Below, piece after piece: positions 23,112 through 34,200 of a stretch of 35,405 nt of DNA. Within the stretch, counting starts at the first letter, position 1. Each line of letters starts with the position of its first letter. Below the pieces are notes generated by a model, which had not been told where the DNA came from, did not search any database, and saw only the letters and a program-made list of their open reading frames with translations. The position numbers and the translations under genes are program-made. Origin of the DNA: Silene noctiflora (Eukaryota; Streptophyta; Magnoliopsida; Caryophyllales; Caryophyllaceae); the NCBI GenBank assembly GCA_009801015.1, contig VHZZ01000106.1:84369-119773 (forward strand), given 5' to 3'.

Positions 23112-26100
23112 TTATCGATCCTCGCGGCGTACTGTGTTTGGATTAGACATCATGTCCATCATCATCTTCTCTGGCGAATCTTCCCAGTTAGTAAATGTTT
23201 TTAAGTCGATCTGAATCAAGTTATACCCATCATTAGTATTCTGTTTTTCTGTAGAAAAATACACAAGTGAGATATTTTAAAATAAAATAACAACCGTTCG
23301 CCTTTGTGAAGTGAAGAGTTCCTCTCTCTTCTGGTATGAGATCTGAACTTCTTTCGTCGCTTTGCCACCAAGTCCCCAAACTTCCACATCCAACACAGAT
23401 GCCTCAACAGGGAGATAGCCCTGATAAAAAAAAAAATAAGTGAGTGCTTGCTCAGCATTACTTTGAACCACGGCTGCCACTCTGATATGAACATGAAAAC
23501 ATAATTTGAATTTATGTTATGCACTTAGGGTATCTGCCATGGTTTACAATCACACGTCGTGATTTGACTGCGTAATATGAACTAGCAATAAGCGCGAAAC
23601 AGATTCATTAGGGCCTTAGGGGTAAAGCGAATTCGGTAACCCAACTCTGAACCTATGTTCCCTTACTGTTCCTACAATAACAAACGTGAGTTGGTTTTCC
23701 CATATACGTATCATGATGTTTGCTTAAAATGAATATGAAAGATGGTCAAGACACTCTATTAGGAGTGTAACGTCTATTGGATATGTATTCAGATCGAATT
23801 GCTGAATTAGGCAAACCTGCTATAACACATACAGGATAATGAAAGATGTCATACATAAAATGGAAAGGCATATAATATTAGAGATACCAACCACATTTTA
23901 AATGACATCTGCTGCTTACCTGGTTAGGAAAAAGAGAACCATGCTGATATGTTTTATCTAAAGCATGGTGCCGCACTGTCACCTTTGCAAAGTCCTCATC
24001 GATAAATACCCTTTCATTCCCAGCAGATCCTCCAAAAGCAATTCCCGTTGGCTTTGGGTGAGGATCATATTGCTTCATAGCAGGATGTAAGTGACTATAC
24101 ATGTAGTTTTGTTCACTTCCTATTGATGAAACACAATTTCACATTAGCAACATTCAAATATAGAATGTGACTAGAATTTCCCTGTGTTAGTAACAAATCT
24201 GATGTGGTGTGACTAACTAATTAGAATTTAGTCTTTTTACTTGCACATATCTATTATTCATTTATTCCACGCAACAAATAACAAATTTATGATGTGAGAA
24301 GGTAACTCAGATGAGGTGGTGTTATGGTAGAAGGGAAAAAAATCTGGAATTGGAAAGAGCTCATAGGCTCACAGATTGACATACCTGCTGCAGAGAAAAC
24401 ATGGAAAGTTGGGTCTATGGAATATAGACAACCACCACTTCCATAGAATGCATCTCTGTTTTCAAAACCCTGATGAGTGAGTGCCCCTATGATCCATTTC
24501 CTACTGCTTTCACTAGAATCGCCCGAAGTGGCAGATACCAACACTAAAACTGGTCCATGATAACCGTCAACGTTTGACCAGAATCTGTTTAAGCCTTTCC
24601 CATGAACACGTGACCTGAAAGGCTGACATGGTTTAATACTTGGGCAACAAATTTAATGCAACAACATAAGATACAGACTACTTTGACTCAATAGGGGCCG
24701 ACGCGAGAAGTCATTTCAGGTTAAAATAGATCAAAGGAAGGGGTACACTAGATATAATAATTTGTCCAGCTACAGTTATATGGAGTGGCAAAGACTGGAT
24801 GGACATACTTTCTAATTTTAGTTGAGAAAATTTTAAACCAGTCATAAAAACATGAATGAGCTATAGCACATCAACAAACCGAAACCAGTGAGAACATAGA
24901 TACATATCAATCAGACAATCACACTAGCATCACTGAGAATAAGACAGGCAAGACCACCATAATCATACAGATTTATCACAGAAAATCTTTGACTGGTCTG
25001 TCCTGTGTAACAAAATTTAAACACTATTAGATGCACTAAAATGATGGTCAAACAAATAACCTCTAGCTCTTTGTATATTTCTAACCTAATTTTCGATTTG
25101 AAGTAGTAAGAGATAATGCTTCCAGAATTCCAAGCTTGCAAGTAGTAAGAGATATACTTATAATGGAGAATAACAGCGAAGTATAACAATCCTTCTGAGT
25201 ATGTACAGATGTTAGGAGGCGTAACCTTAGTGGACCTAAAGTAATGACAAACATGAATGCACGTTGTTGAAGTAAATAGACTGATGACGAACCGATAAAG
25301 GACGCTTTCCTCAATCACATCATCATTGCAAGGGAAGCATATTTTTAAAATATGCTCGCTTATGCTGCTTCTTTGAGAGAGGAAGAGGGCCCACGCCCTT
25401 CCACGTGTTAAAAGATAAGACTCGTTTCTTGTAGCATCTGAGCCATTCTCTGCCAATGTGCTTGAAGTTCCTGCTCCGTTTGACTTCTCGAAAGAAGCAA
25501 AGAAATGTCAAAAGACAGTTAATAAAAAATAAAATGATCATAAATAAGGCTTACAAATTGAGTCTCACATTTTCACATATACTCTTACCTCCTCCACCTC
25601 ACAAAAGAAAGAAAGATAATGCAGATAAGGAGATACCCTTGAAGCTGAAGTACCACCAAGATGCTAACGGTTAGCAAAAATTTCTGGAATTTTCACATCT
25701 CGGAAAGCTCAAAGCCTAAGTGCACATACGAGGAGTCGTGGATGAACTAAGTGCAGCATCATACTAGGAGTCAAGGATGTAATAGGCTAGTACACTATAT
25801 GTCAAAGAAGGCAATTCAAGCATAAATGAAAAGAAGATTAGCAAAAGCAGGTCTTGTCATAGTTTTGGGTCTATGTTAGTCTTCAGGATTTTTAATACTA
25901 GTACCTTTCCCAATTCGCCAATATGTTCAAGAAAGTCAGTCATGGTGAACTTGGTAACGACACATCAACCTTCTCATGTCAATCTAGAAACTCAATTATT
26001 GAATCTAATATCAAATATTCTTCCATAATTCTGACTTTTCTACTGTATCATACTTCTTTCCAAGCCAAAAAGAAGCTCCATTTATCACTTAAAATTATCA

Positions 26101-29100
26101 GAAAGTCTTGGTTCACTGTGAGTCTGTGGCCAATATGACGAGGGAGGGAGAAATCAGAAAATGGACAGTCCAATGGTAAAATATAGCACTTGAGTAAGGG
26201 CTGAAAGAAGATTCTGACATTTCAAAAATCACTTTGCGATTCCAACTACTAATTCTCAAGCTAGGGGGAAATACCAAGATGACAGTATACATAACATGAC
26301 TCTTGCTTGTTTCTCTTTGTGGATTTAAAGCTGCCTTGCTATTCATCTGATATCCTACTATGTGCAAACTGCCAAGTAGAGTTGACCAACTCTGAATGGA
26401 AACTACTGGAGTCGACTTTCATACTCAAGGTATTTAAGAAGACTAAAGTTGCATACTGAGACCTCTTAGTGCTACAGTGCTACTCATAATTCCACGAGAA
26501 AGAAGAAATTTGGCGTCCAAGGATCTAACTCACTGGCCATAATACAAAGTTAAGCAACAGGACTCTAAAGGAAGGAAGTTCACGATCTTTCAAGATTGCA
26601 GATAATAATTCATGCTAAACTGATAAAAGACTACAATTCCTCTTAATTGTCCTTCTATTTAGTACAATACAAAATGTTACACACAGCCAACTAAATTTAA
26701 ACACACTCATTTTCCAAGAAAAATCTTTAGTAGTTTAACAAGAACATTGTGCCAAGTAATTTGTATTCAGAATTTCTTTCTAGATACCCTGTCTTATGGA
26801 CTTACGGGATACACAAAAATAAATTTACAAGTGATTAATCCTCATTTACTTTATTTGAGCATGCATTCAGAAAAGGTTTCTTCATGCTAAAGTGCACTAT
26901 AGCATTCCCATTTCTATCCAGCATTAAAACAAAAACTGAAGGGATGTGTGATCCATTCAATTCGGGTAACACGTTTGAATTAATAAAATGCCACTGGGTC
27001 AAATATAAAGCACTCCGGGCAACCTAATTCGAGGATCACTCAACCAAATCATAAACCATATAATCGTGTTCTAAACAGCTGTTATTCGACCTACACCATA
27101 TCGTCATCTGACAATATTCTGTCCAAACTCCAAAGACCAATATCACAATAGAAGTAAAAAACAGAAGCTTGAGCAGGAAGTCTACAGAGATACAAATTCC
27201 AAATTAGAATACCTCAGATACAGATTCTTGTTTCATTCTGGAGGTGATGAAATGGGAGAAGCAATCAGCAAGATTCGGCACCGTTCTTATGGCCCACGTA
27301 TGTATTTTCCCAACAGTAAGTTCAGATTCAAGGGACAAAATATCTGATCCCCAAAAATCAATGGCACTAGCATTGTCAGCGCATGACTCAACAGCAGATA
27401 GAACCAAATGGTTAACATCAGGAAGGCTCACATCCTGACTTTCCCTGGGCAAATTCGAGGACATAATCCAACAGACCCATAGAATGATCCCCAAATCCCG
27501 AGGTGAAATGGACCCGCTGGCCTTACCATCAACTTCCTCGGAGTCGAACTCTAATTTCATTGCAGAACCAGCTCTTTGGGCAGCTAAAGCAAGAACCCTG
27601 AACAAGATGTTCAGAAGGGATGAGGCCGACATTCTCCCGCAACATCTCACATAGCCTCGTAAAAATTCAACCCAAGTGATCCCTCCACCCTCTTGGCAAT
27701 TGGACGGAAAAAGTGTATCGGTTATGGCGGCACCCATGTGTTCCAAAACCCCAGGGAAGCACTCCGGAAGACTGCCTGTTTCGCAGCTTATGTTGGCACA
27801 GTTCAGGGAGAAACATTGCTGGAAAAATGAAATTTTACAGATGTAAAGTACGACTTTATTCAATAAACATAAAAACGACAGGCTCTCTATCAAAAAATGA
27901 TCAAGTTTTAGGTAGGATGGCTTTCAGTTTACACTTTACAGGATACCTTAAATCCATTATTCATTTAACCGTAAAACTGGCTTATGCAATTATTTTGTCA
28001 GTCTACCAGTACCAGTACATAAAGATGACCGGATAGGTTTTCTGCTACGCAAGTGCATAAACAAATTCACCTTTTCGACATAAACATGAAACTTAAGAAG
28101 CTCAAAACTCACAATAATACTATAAAATCTGAGACCGTCTTATGTAAAATTTTCCACCAGAATGTACTATTAAAGCAAGATCTTACAAAGTAAGAAATCA
28201 CTCAACAGACAAAAAAAAAGATCCAAGTACAATTTCACCATCAATAAAGCATCCATGCATTTATTCACTCAGAAGGCGCGAGAAAATCAAAGAATTTGAC
28301 ATGAACGTAAGACACCAAAAACAATTTCAGCATATACTTCAAGTCACTTAAATCCTTGGAAACCGTCTTACCTAAATTACTCCTATCAAAATTCCACAAT
28401 TAATTCCTAAAATACAGAAACAAAATAAAATAAAAACTTACATGAACATCTCATCATACGATTACACTCCACTTATAAAATTCACAAATAACAGCACAAA
28501 TTCAAGCTCCAAGCTCTGGTATAAAAATTCCACCATTAACAAAGCATTCATACATGAAATGATACAAGCTTTCAGCAGAGTTAGTTAGAAGAGCAACTAA
28601 CTTTGGCGCACAATAGGTTACAGCTAATCAACTAAAGGCTAAACCAGGGTCAGGCAAGTTAACCATGGTTATTCGTGCACATGATTATTACCGTTGCAGC
28701 TCACAAGGAAGTACAATGCTATCAGCACACGGATTAAGAATAATGCAAAAATTGGTTGTGGAGAATAATGGGCATGATTACTATTTTAACCTTACTAATT
28801 TCTTGCTATTGAACAGCTTTTTTTTTATTTCTTCCTTTATTGTCATCATTGCTACTTATATTAGCTTTTAAGATATCATGAAATCACTCAAAACGCGCAA
28901 AAAAATCGAGGAACTCAACGCGAACACCGAAATCCACCAAAATTACAGCATTGATAAGCAAAACACACACAAATCCACCAAATTCACCATCACTTTGAAA
29001 CATTAGAAGCTCACAACTCACAACAATACCTAAATTCATTAAAATTACAACAAAATCGAAGAATTCGACATAGATTCCCCCAATTTCCGCATAAATTTGA

Positions 29101-29572
29101 AATATTAGAAGCTCAAAACTCCCGAGAATACCTAAAACCATCAAAATTACAACAAAAGCGACAAATTCGACATAAATTCACCAATTTCAGCATACATTTG
29201 AAACATTAAAAGCTCACTATCAACGACAATACCTAAAACCATCAAAATTACAACAAAATCAAAGAATTCGACATAAATTTCTACATAAAATCACCAATTT
29301 CAGCAAAAATTCAAAACATTAGAACCGCAAAACTCATGACAATACCTAAAATCATCAAATTACAACAAAATCAAACAATTCAATGCGAACATCAAAATCA
29401 TACTAAAAAGATCGACTACCTGAAGCAAAGAGAGAGAAACGGAGTCCGCATCGGATAATTTAGAGAAGAAAGTACGAAGAATAGATAGAACGCCATTAGA
29501 AACAGCTTGAGCTTCCAAATCTCTAACTTCATTCGATTGAATTTCTCCATTTTTTGAAGATGATGCTCCCAT
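23112..29572 (-). CDS. TLDc-domain protein, seven exons, N-myristoylation signal
   Basis: Exons (minus): 29572-29420, 27818-27213, 25447-25293, 24614-24385, 24119-23920, 23420-23295 and 23210-23112. Phases join without breaks to give 522 residues. The start MGASSSKNGE has Gly2 and Ser6 as N-myristoyltransferase substrates do, so membrane attachment is likely. A helical N-terminal half (about 52-300) precedes the TLDc domain (about 305-460). That domain shows GYHGPVLVLVSAT, GALTHQGFENRDAFYGSGG, LYSIDPTFHVFSAAG, PTGIAFGGSAGNERVFIDED and VTVRHHALDKTYQ. The conserved tail ends EKMMMDMMSNPNTVRREDR. The exon 3 acceptor could also be two bases upstream; I chose the one keeping phase. It fits the plant family annotated as TLD-domain containing nucleolar protein (Arabidopsis At5g39590, from memory). 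TLDc proteins elsewhere act in oxidative-stress resistance and V-ATPase regulation; the role here is unknown. Confidence 0.9.
28890..29400. repeat. ~101-113-bp tandem repeat in intron 1 of the TLDc gene
   Basis: The phrase (C/G)AATACCTAAA recurs at about 29024, 29126, 29227 and 29340, each time preceded by (A)GAAGCTCA-like and followed by CATCAAAATTACAACAAAA-like sequence. A diverged unit around 28280-28340 suggests the tract was once longer. It ends close to the exon 1 donor. Confidence 0.75.
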
Positions 29573-29599
29573 TTTTCTTCAATCTTCTTCATTTTCATG

Positions 29600-29865
29600 C
29601 TTAAAATTGGAGTTCATATTCATAATCGAACTATTGTTGCCACGTTACCATTTGTCCCTTCGCACTCGCCAAGTGCCAATTTTAGGTCGACCGGAAAAAT
29701 GGATCGAATCGGACTATTTGGTATGGATTCTCGATCCACATTTTTATGGATGTGCAAAATCCGATTTGAACTGAGAAAATGGATCGGTTTTTTCCGGTTC
29801 GGACCGAAAAAACGCAATTAGTTTTATTTATTTTTTCTTAAAATATTATTTAAAAAATATTGTAT
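29600..29865. other. TLDc promoter region with CCGG(T/A)TCGG-type repeat
   Basis: The 5' flank of the TLDc gene. From 29685 the words GACCGGAAAAATGGATCG and CCGGTTCGGACCG appear. They are of the same low-complexity type as the duplicated block that follows. No coding exon. Confidence 0.4.
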
Positions 29866-30361
29866 GCCTACTTAACCCAATCTGATCCGCTGTAATGGAC
29901 CGGATATTGAAAAAGTGGATATGCAAAGACAATTTTCAGTCGGTTCCGGAGCGGAATTTTTGTAATCTGATCCGATTCCAGTCCAAGATTTTTCGATCCC
30001 GTTTTCCGGTTCAATCTGGTTTGTTTTGGACCGATGCACATTTCGATCTTTTGTTTGGTTTGGAAAACGGCGGATTAATATTGGCAGAAGGGTATATTAC
30101 ATGCCTACTTAACCCGGTCAAACCGGTCCGATCCAGTCCAATGGACCGGATATTGAAAAGTGGATATGCAAAGACAAATTTCGATCCGGTCCCAGAGCGG
30201 AATTTTGTAATCCGATCCGATTCTTGTCCAAGATTTTTGTCGATTCCGTTTTCCGATTCAATCTGGTTTGTTTTGGACCGGTGCACACCCCTACACATTT
30301 TTGAAGTTTCGATCTTTGGTTTGGTTTGGAAAACGGAAGATTAATATTGGCAAAAGCATAT
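29866..30361. repeat. Tandem duplication of a ~237-bp transposon-like block
   Basis: Copy 1 (29866-30102) and copy 2 (30103-30361) both start GCCTACTTAACCC and share GGACCGGATATTGAAAA, GTGGATATGCAAAGACAA and CAATCTGGTTTGTTTTGGACC. Copy 2 contains GGTGCACACCCCTAC (30281-30295), a terminus-like motif frequent in dispersed non-autonomous plant elements. ORFs across it come from the repeat and are not genes. Confidence 0.85.
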
Positions 30362-30843
30362 TTAGAAAGTAGATTTGAGATTTAGCATATTTAATTAGCA
30401 TAATTGTTTTAAAAGCATTTGATAATTGACAATTTTAGATTAACAGGTTGTTTAACTCCTTTGTAAAATGACAAACAAGAACGTGAACAAATTATTTATT
30501 AAGTAGGGTTCGTATTTTTTAAAGAGGTAAAACAGACAATTTTATTTTCTTATAATCCGTTAATCCAATATGTCGGTACTCCCGGTAGGAAAAAAAATGT
30601 TACCTCCCTTTCTTTTTCTCCTCTTCCTTCTCATTTCTCAAATTTGCAACAATAAAACAACAAAGCTCGTTACTAGCAAATCTTTTATAAAATCATTTTA
30701 CGATTAATAGAATATCACATATTCTTGCTTAAGACGGTATTTAAAACAGGTTAAATATGATACTCGGGAGAACCTAGGTAGAATGTAGCAAAAATACTCG
30801 ACTGAGATTATGCAATTGGCAATGTCTTGTGCTACAGTCTCAT
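30362..30843. other. AT-rich intergenic DNA
   Basis: No exon on either strand and no defined element. A GACGGT word at 30733 recalls the motif seen elsewhere in the window. This is where downstream NUP155 exons would be expected if the gene were whole; none is seen. Confidence 0.5.
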
Positions 30844-31182
30844 CTGCAAGATACATGTCGCGTAACAGCTAGCCAAAATACTTTACTTTTGTTGATGACG
30901 GAGTAGCATTCAACTGCAAGATACATGTAGCTAGCGTAACAGCGAGCCAAAATCTACAAATACTTTACTTTTGTTGATGACGGAGTAGCATTCACCTGCA
31001 AGATACATGTAGCTAGCNTAACAGCGAGCCAAAATCTACAAATACTTTACTTTTGTTGATGACGNAGTAGCATTCANCTGCAAGATACATGTAGCTAGCN
31101 TAACAGCGAGCCAAAATCTACAAATACTTTACTTTTGTTGATGACGTAGTAGCATTCAACTGCAAGATACATGTAGCGTAAC
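30844..31182. repeat. 82-bp tandem repeat, 3-4 copies plus a partial
   Basis: The unit start CTGCAAGATACATGT occurs at 30844, 30914, 30996, 31078 and 31160, giving spacings of 70, 82, 82 and 82 bp. Each full unit contains GAGCCAAAATCTACAAATAC and TTGTTGATGACGGAGTAGCA. Copies are almost identical, apart from Ns at 31018, 31065, 31077 and 31100, so the array is young or homogenised. It ends 83 bp from the last visible NUP155 exon. Confidence 0.95.
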
Positions 31183-31239
31183 TGAGGAACGCGACAGACG
31201 AAAAAATAACAAAGTACAGTGTCAAAACAAAAAAATTAT

Positions 31240-31257
31240 GTACAGAGTACTCTGTAC
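31240..31257. repeat. Perfect 18-bp palindrome
   Basis: GTACAGAGTACTCTGTAC is self-complementary throughout. It lies 8 bp beyond the last NUP155 exon on the minus strand. Confidence 0.9.
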
Positions 31258-31265
31258 GGCTGTAC

Positions 31266-34200
31266 CTGATTTCTAGGTTCAGAGACAGTATGTTTCAAGA
31301 AGCGCTCAAGGTCCGGACCTGCTGCATATTCCAGAAGCTCATTCTCGAGACGCATATCCATCATATTTTGGTATAGGTACTCGCGAAATTTTGTATCAGA
31401 TGATTCGAGAGCAAGCTGAACAACCTGATGTATATATTTCTTACGAGAGGACGGGTTAAGCGATGCTTCTCCATTCAGGTTACGCAAAGCAATAAAAATT
31501 AATTCATAGCATTGTTCACGTTGAGCAAGGACTGGTTCTCGAATTGCTTGATCAATTTGTTCATTAAAAGCGTGTCCCGCAGGGTCAAGAGCTTGCGCTT
31601 CTTGCAGAGGCAACTTAACAACAGCTTCATAAAACCTAGCATTTATACAGACCATTAAACTAGCAAAAATATTTCAGTACATGTAACAAACAAAACGCGG
31701 TTTTCATAGGATCGTTAGTCGTTACCTTAATCGTGCAAAGTCCTTACATATTATGTTCAAGTCGGCACCCAATGGGACTTGCCTAAGAAAGTTAAACGCT
31801 TCTTCAGCAAGATTCGGTCTCTCATCTCGCTTAGACACAAAAGCTCTCTCGAGACGTTCCAAGCCCAAATAATATTTGTAATTTTTCTCTTTAAAATAGG
31901 ATGGACAGCCTTTAGATAGTTCCGCAATAATATCGTCTATAGTTCCCTTATCATCACAGTCAAAATAGTACTGTATAAAAACACAGGATGATATTCAGAC
32001 AAGCGAAATAAGATCAATGCATTATTGCATTATTAGAGTTGTTTGCAATATGTTTTACCTCTAATAAGGTGGATATAAGACGGGTTGGTAGGATGTCGCC
32101 GTCATCACAATAAACCAGAGTCTCAAATGATGTATTAAGTAAAACTGAATTTAGATAACCGTTGAAACGTTTAATCAAATTGGACATATTATGCTTTGAA
32201 AGGAGTTGGAGTAAAAAAAGTGCTTCGCTAGATCTGAGCAACACGTGACGGAGGCACTCCGATTTTCTTGCCTGAAACAAGAACATATGTGTGAGCGCGA
32301 CAAGGATAATTGCTAGAAATGCAGACTGGTTATAATAGAATAAAACCTCCATAACGGCAAGGTCATCAGGACAGTCAGGTCCAACTGCATCATATAATTC
32401 TGCTGGCATGCTGCAGTCATCAACTCCAAAACTCGGACTGCTAGAATCGCAAGGCCTCGTGTAAAGTCCTCGTCTTTTAGCTTTCCGCAATCTTAAAAAT
32501 CTCTCCAGAGAACGAAGGTTATTTTCAAGAACTTCCATGAACCCGACAGATAGTCTGCACTCTATAGTAGTTCTTCCACGAATTCCAGGAGAATGCAAAC
32601 AATTTTTGCTTCGGGCCATAAAGGGACGTAGCCACACTTGCCCAAGCAATCTTACTGCGCAAATGCACAAACCTTCATAAGCACTTGAGAAAACAGGTTC
32701 AGCATTTGCACCATCTTGCTCCGTCCTAATTCTATAGTTTCCTTCCAGCTGAGGTTTTCCAACAAATCTAGGGTCCTCGAAAGCCTCAGTTGCTTTATCG
32801 ACTACACTATTGTGTATAACATGTTCATTATCGTCTATCTTAGCAGCCAGCATTAGACACATTCCTGCAGCTTCTGCTGTTCCAAAGCAATGGAAGAAAT
32901 GCTCTAATGCTGCTGTTGAGGAGTCTGATTCCAACAACCTTCTAAGAATATCAATTGGCCTATTGAAAACTAACTCGAGCATACCCATGGTACTAAGTAC
33001 AATCACCCTTCTCCTTGGCAACATATGTTGCAAATCAAGGTCCCTTCTCGACCACAGCCGTGCTGCTGCTTTCTCCAATGACTCACCTGATCTACGAAAA
33101 TCAGTTATATTTCCAGTTGAATAAAGAGATTTCAATAACGCCGCTGTGTCTGGTAAGGGCAGAATATCAGCTGCAGATAACATTCTACCTTCCACTGGCA
33201 AACAAGTCACGGATTCCCACAATAGATACTCAGTATGTACTAAGGTTCCAATATTTCCTACCCGCGATGGTCGAGCGCTGTATTCTCTACTCACTATGAT
33301 AAGAGAAGACGAAGTCAAAGGTGAGGAAGCAGATAGAATAAGACTTCCAGCTGAGTAATATGATGCTTGAACTAGAGGAACTGAATCATTACTAAGATCC
33401 TTCATAGGAGGACAAGGTCTAATTGAAACAGCTTTCAGACAATTCGAGATCTCATTGTTATCATAATCCATTCTTGAATGATCTTCACGGCTTCCATAAT
33501 ACATTCTTCTTCCATCAGATAGAACAGCAACAAGGTGAAGATAGCTCGATTCCAGTGTAGATATGGGAGAAATGGCAACAATATATGGCTTTGATGACGG
33601 ATCTTTCTGCTTCATAAACTTAGTTTCTTCAGCCGCCTTTCTAAGTACACCTTTATTTTCATCCAACTCAAAATACTCGAGCTTCATATCTTCGGTTCTC
33701 ACATAAAGTATACTCCTTTCATTGTCGAATACCATCTCAATGGCTGGATCAACAGCCTCAGATGTGACGATATCAGGAACAACCCACCTGAAATAATATT
33801 CAGATCATTTATATTAATCTCATTAAGGAAAGTCAAGATACAACACAGTTTAAAACATACCTTGAAATTACAGAATATAGGTCTGAGGTCAAACATACTT
33901 TACGACAATGCTTACGCCAGAACGACCTTGCAGAGTACTGCAGCTCGTATATGTGACCATCACGACCGGCCAAAAAGATGCGGCCTTCACCAGTGCAAGT
34001 AATACAGGACATTGTCACTCCATCTGATGGTACCGTATAGTCAGGCAATGGCAGCAACGAAAGCTCAGCATACGGACCTCTTTCGTTAGTTGTTCTTGCG
34101 CAGGAAACTCCAACAAGGATCAACTGCAAGACAGTTTCTTTAGCAAATCAAACAACAAGAAGAAAACCAGTAAATGTTATTTCGATTATTATTCTGCTGT

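Noticed and set aside
24911-25456. 181-codon minus ORF as a separate gene
   Set aside because: Its first third is TLDc exon 3 (25447-25293); the rest is intron reading by chance.
29895-30344. 149-codon plus ORF
   Set aside because: It spans the 237-bp tandem duplication and repeats itself, so it is a repeat translation.
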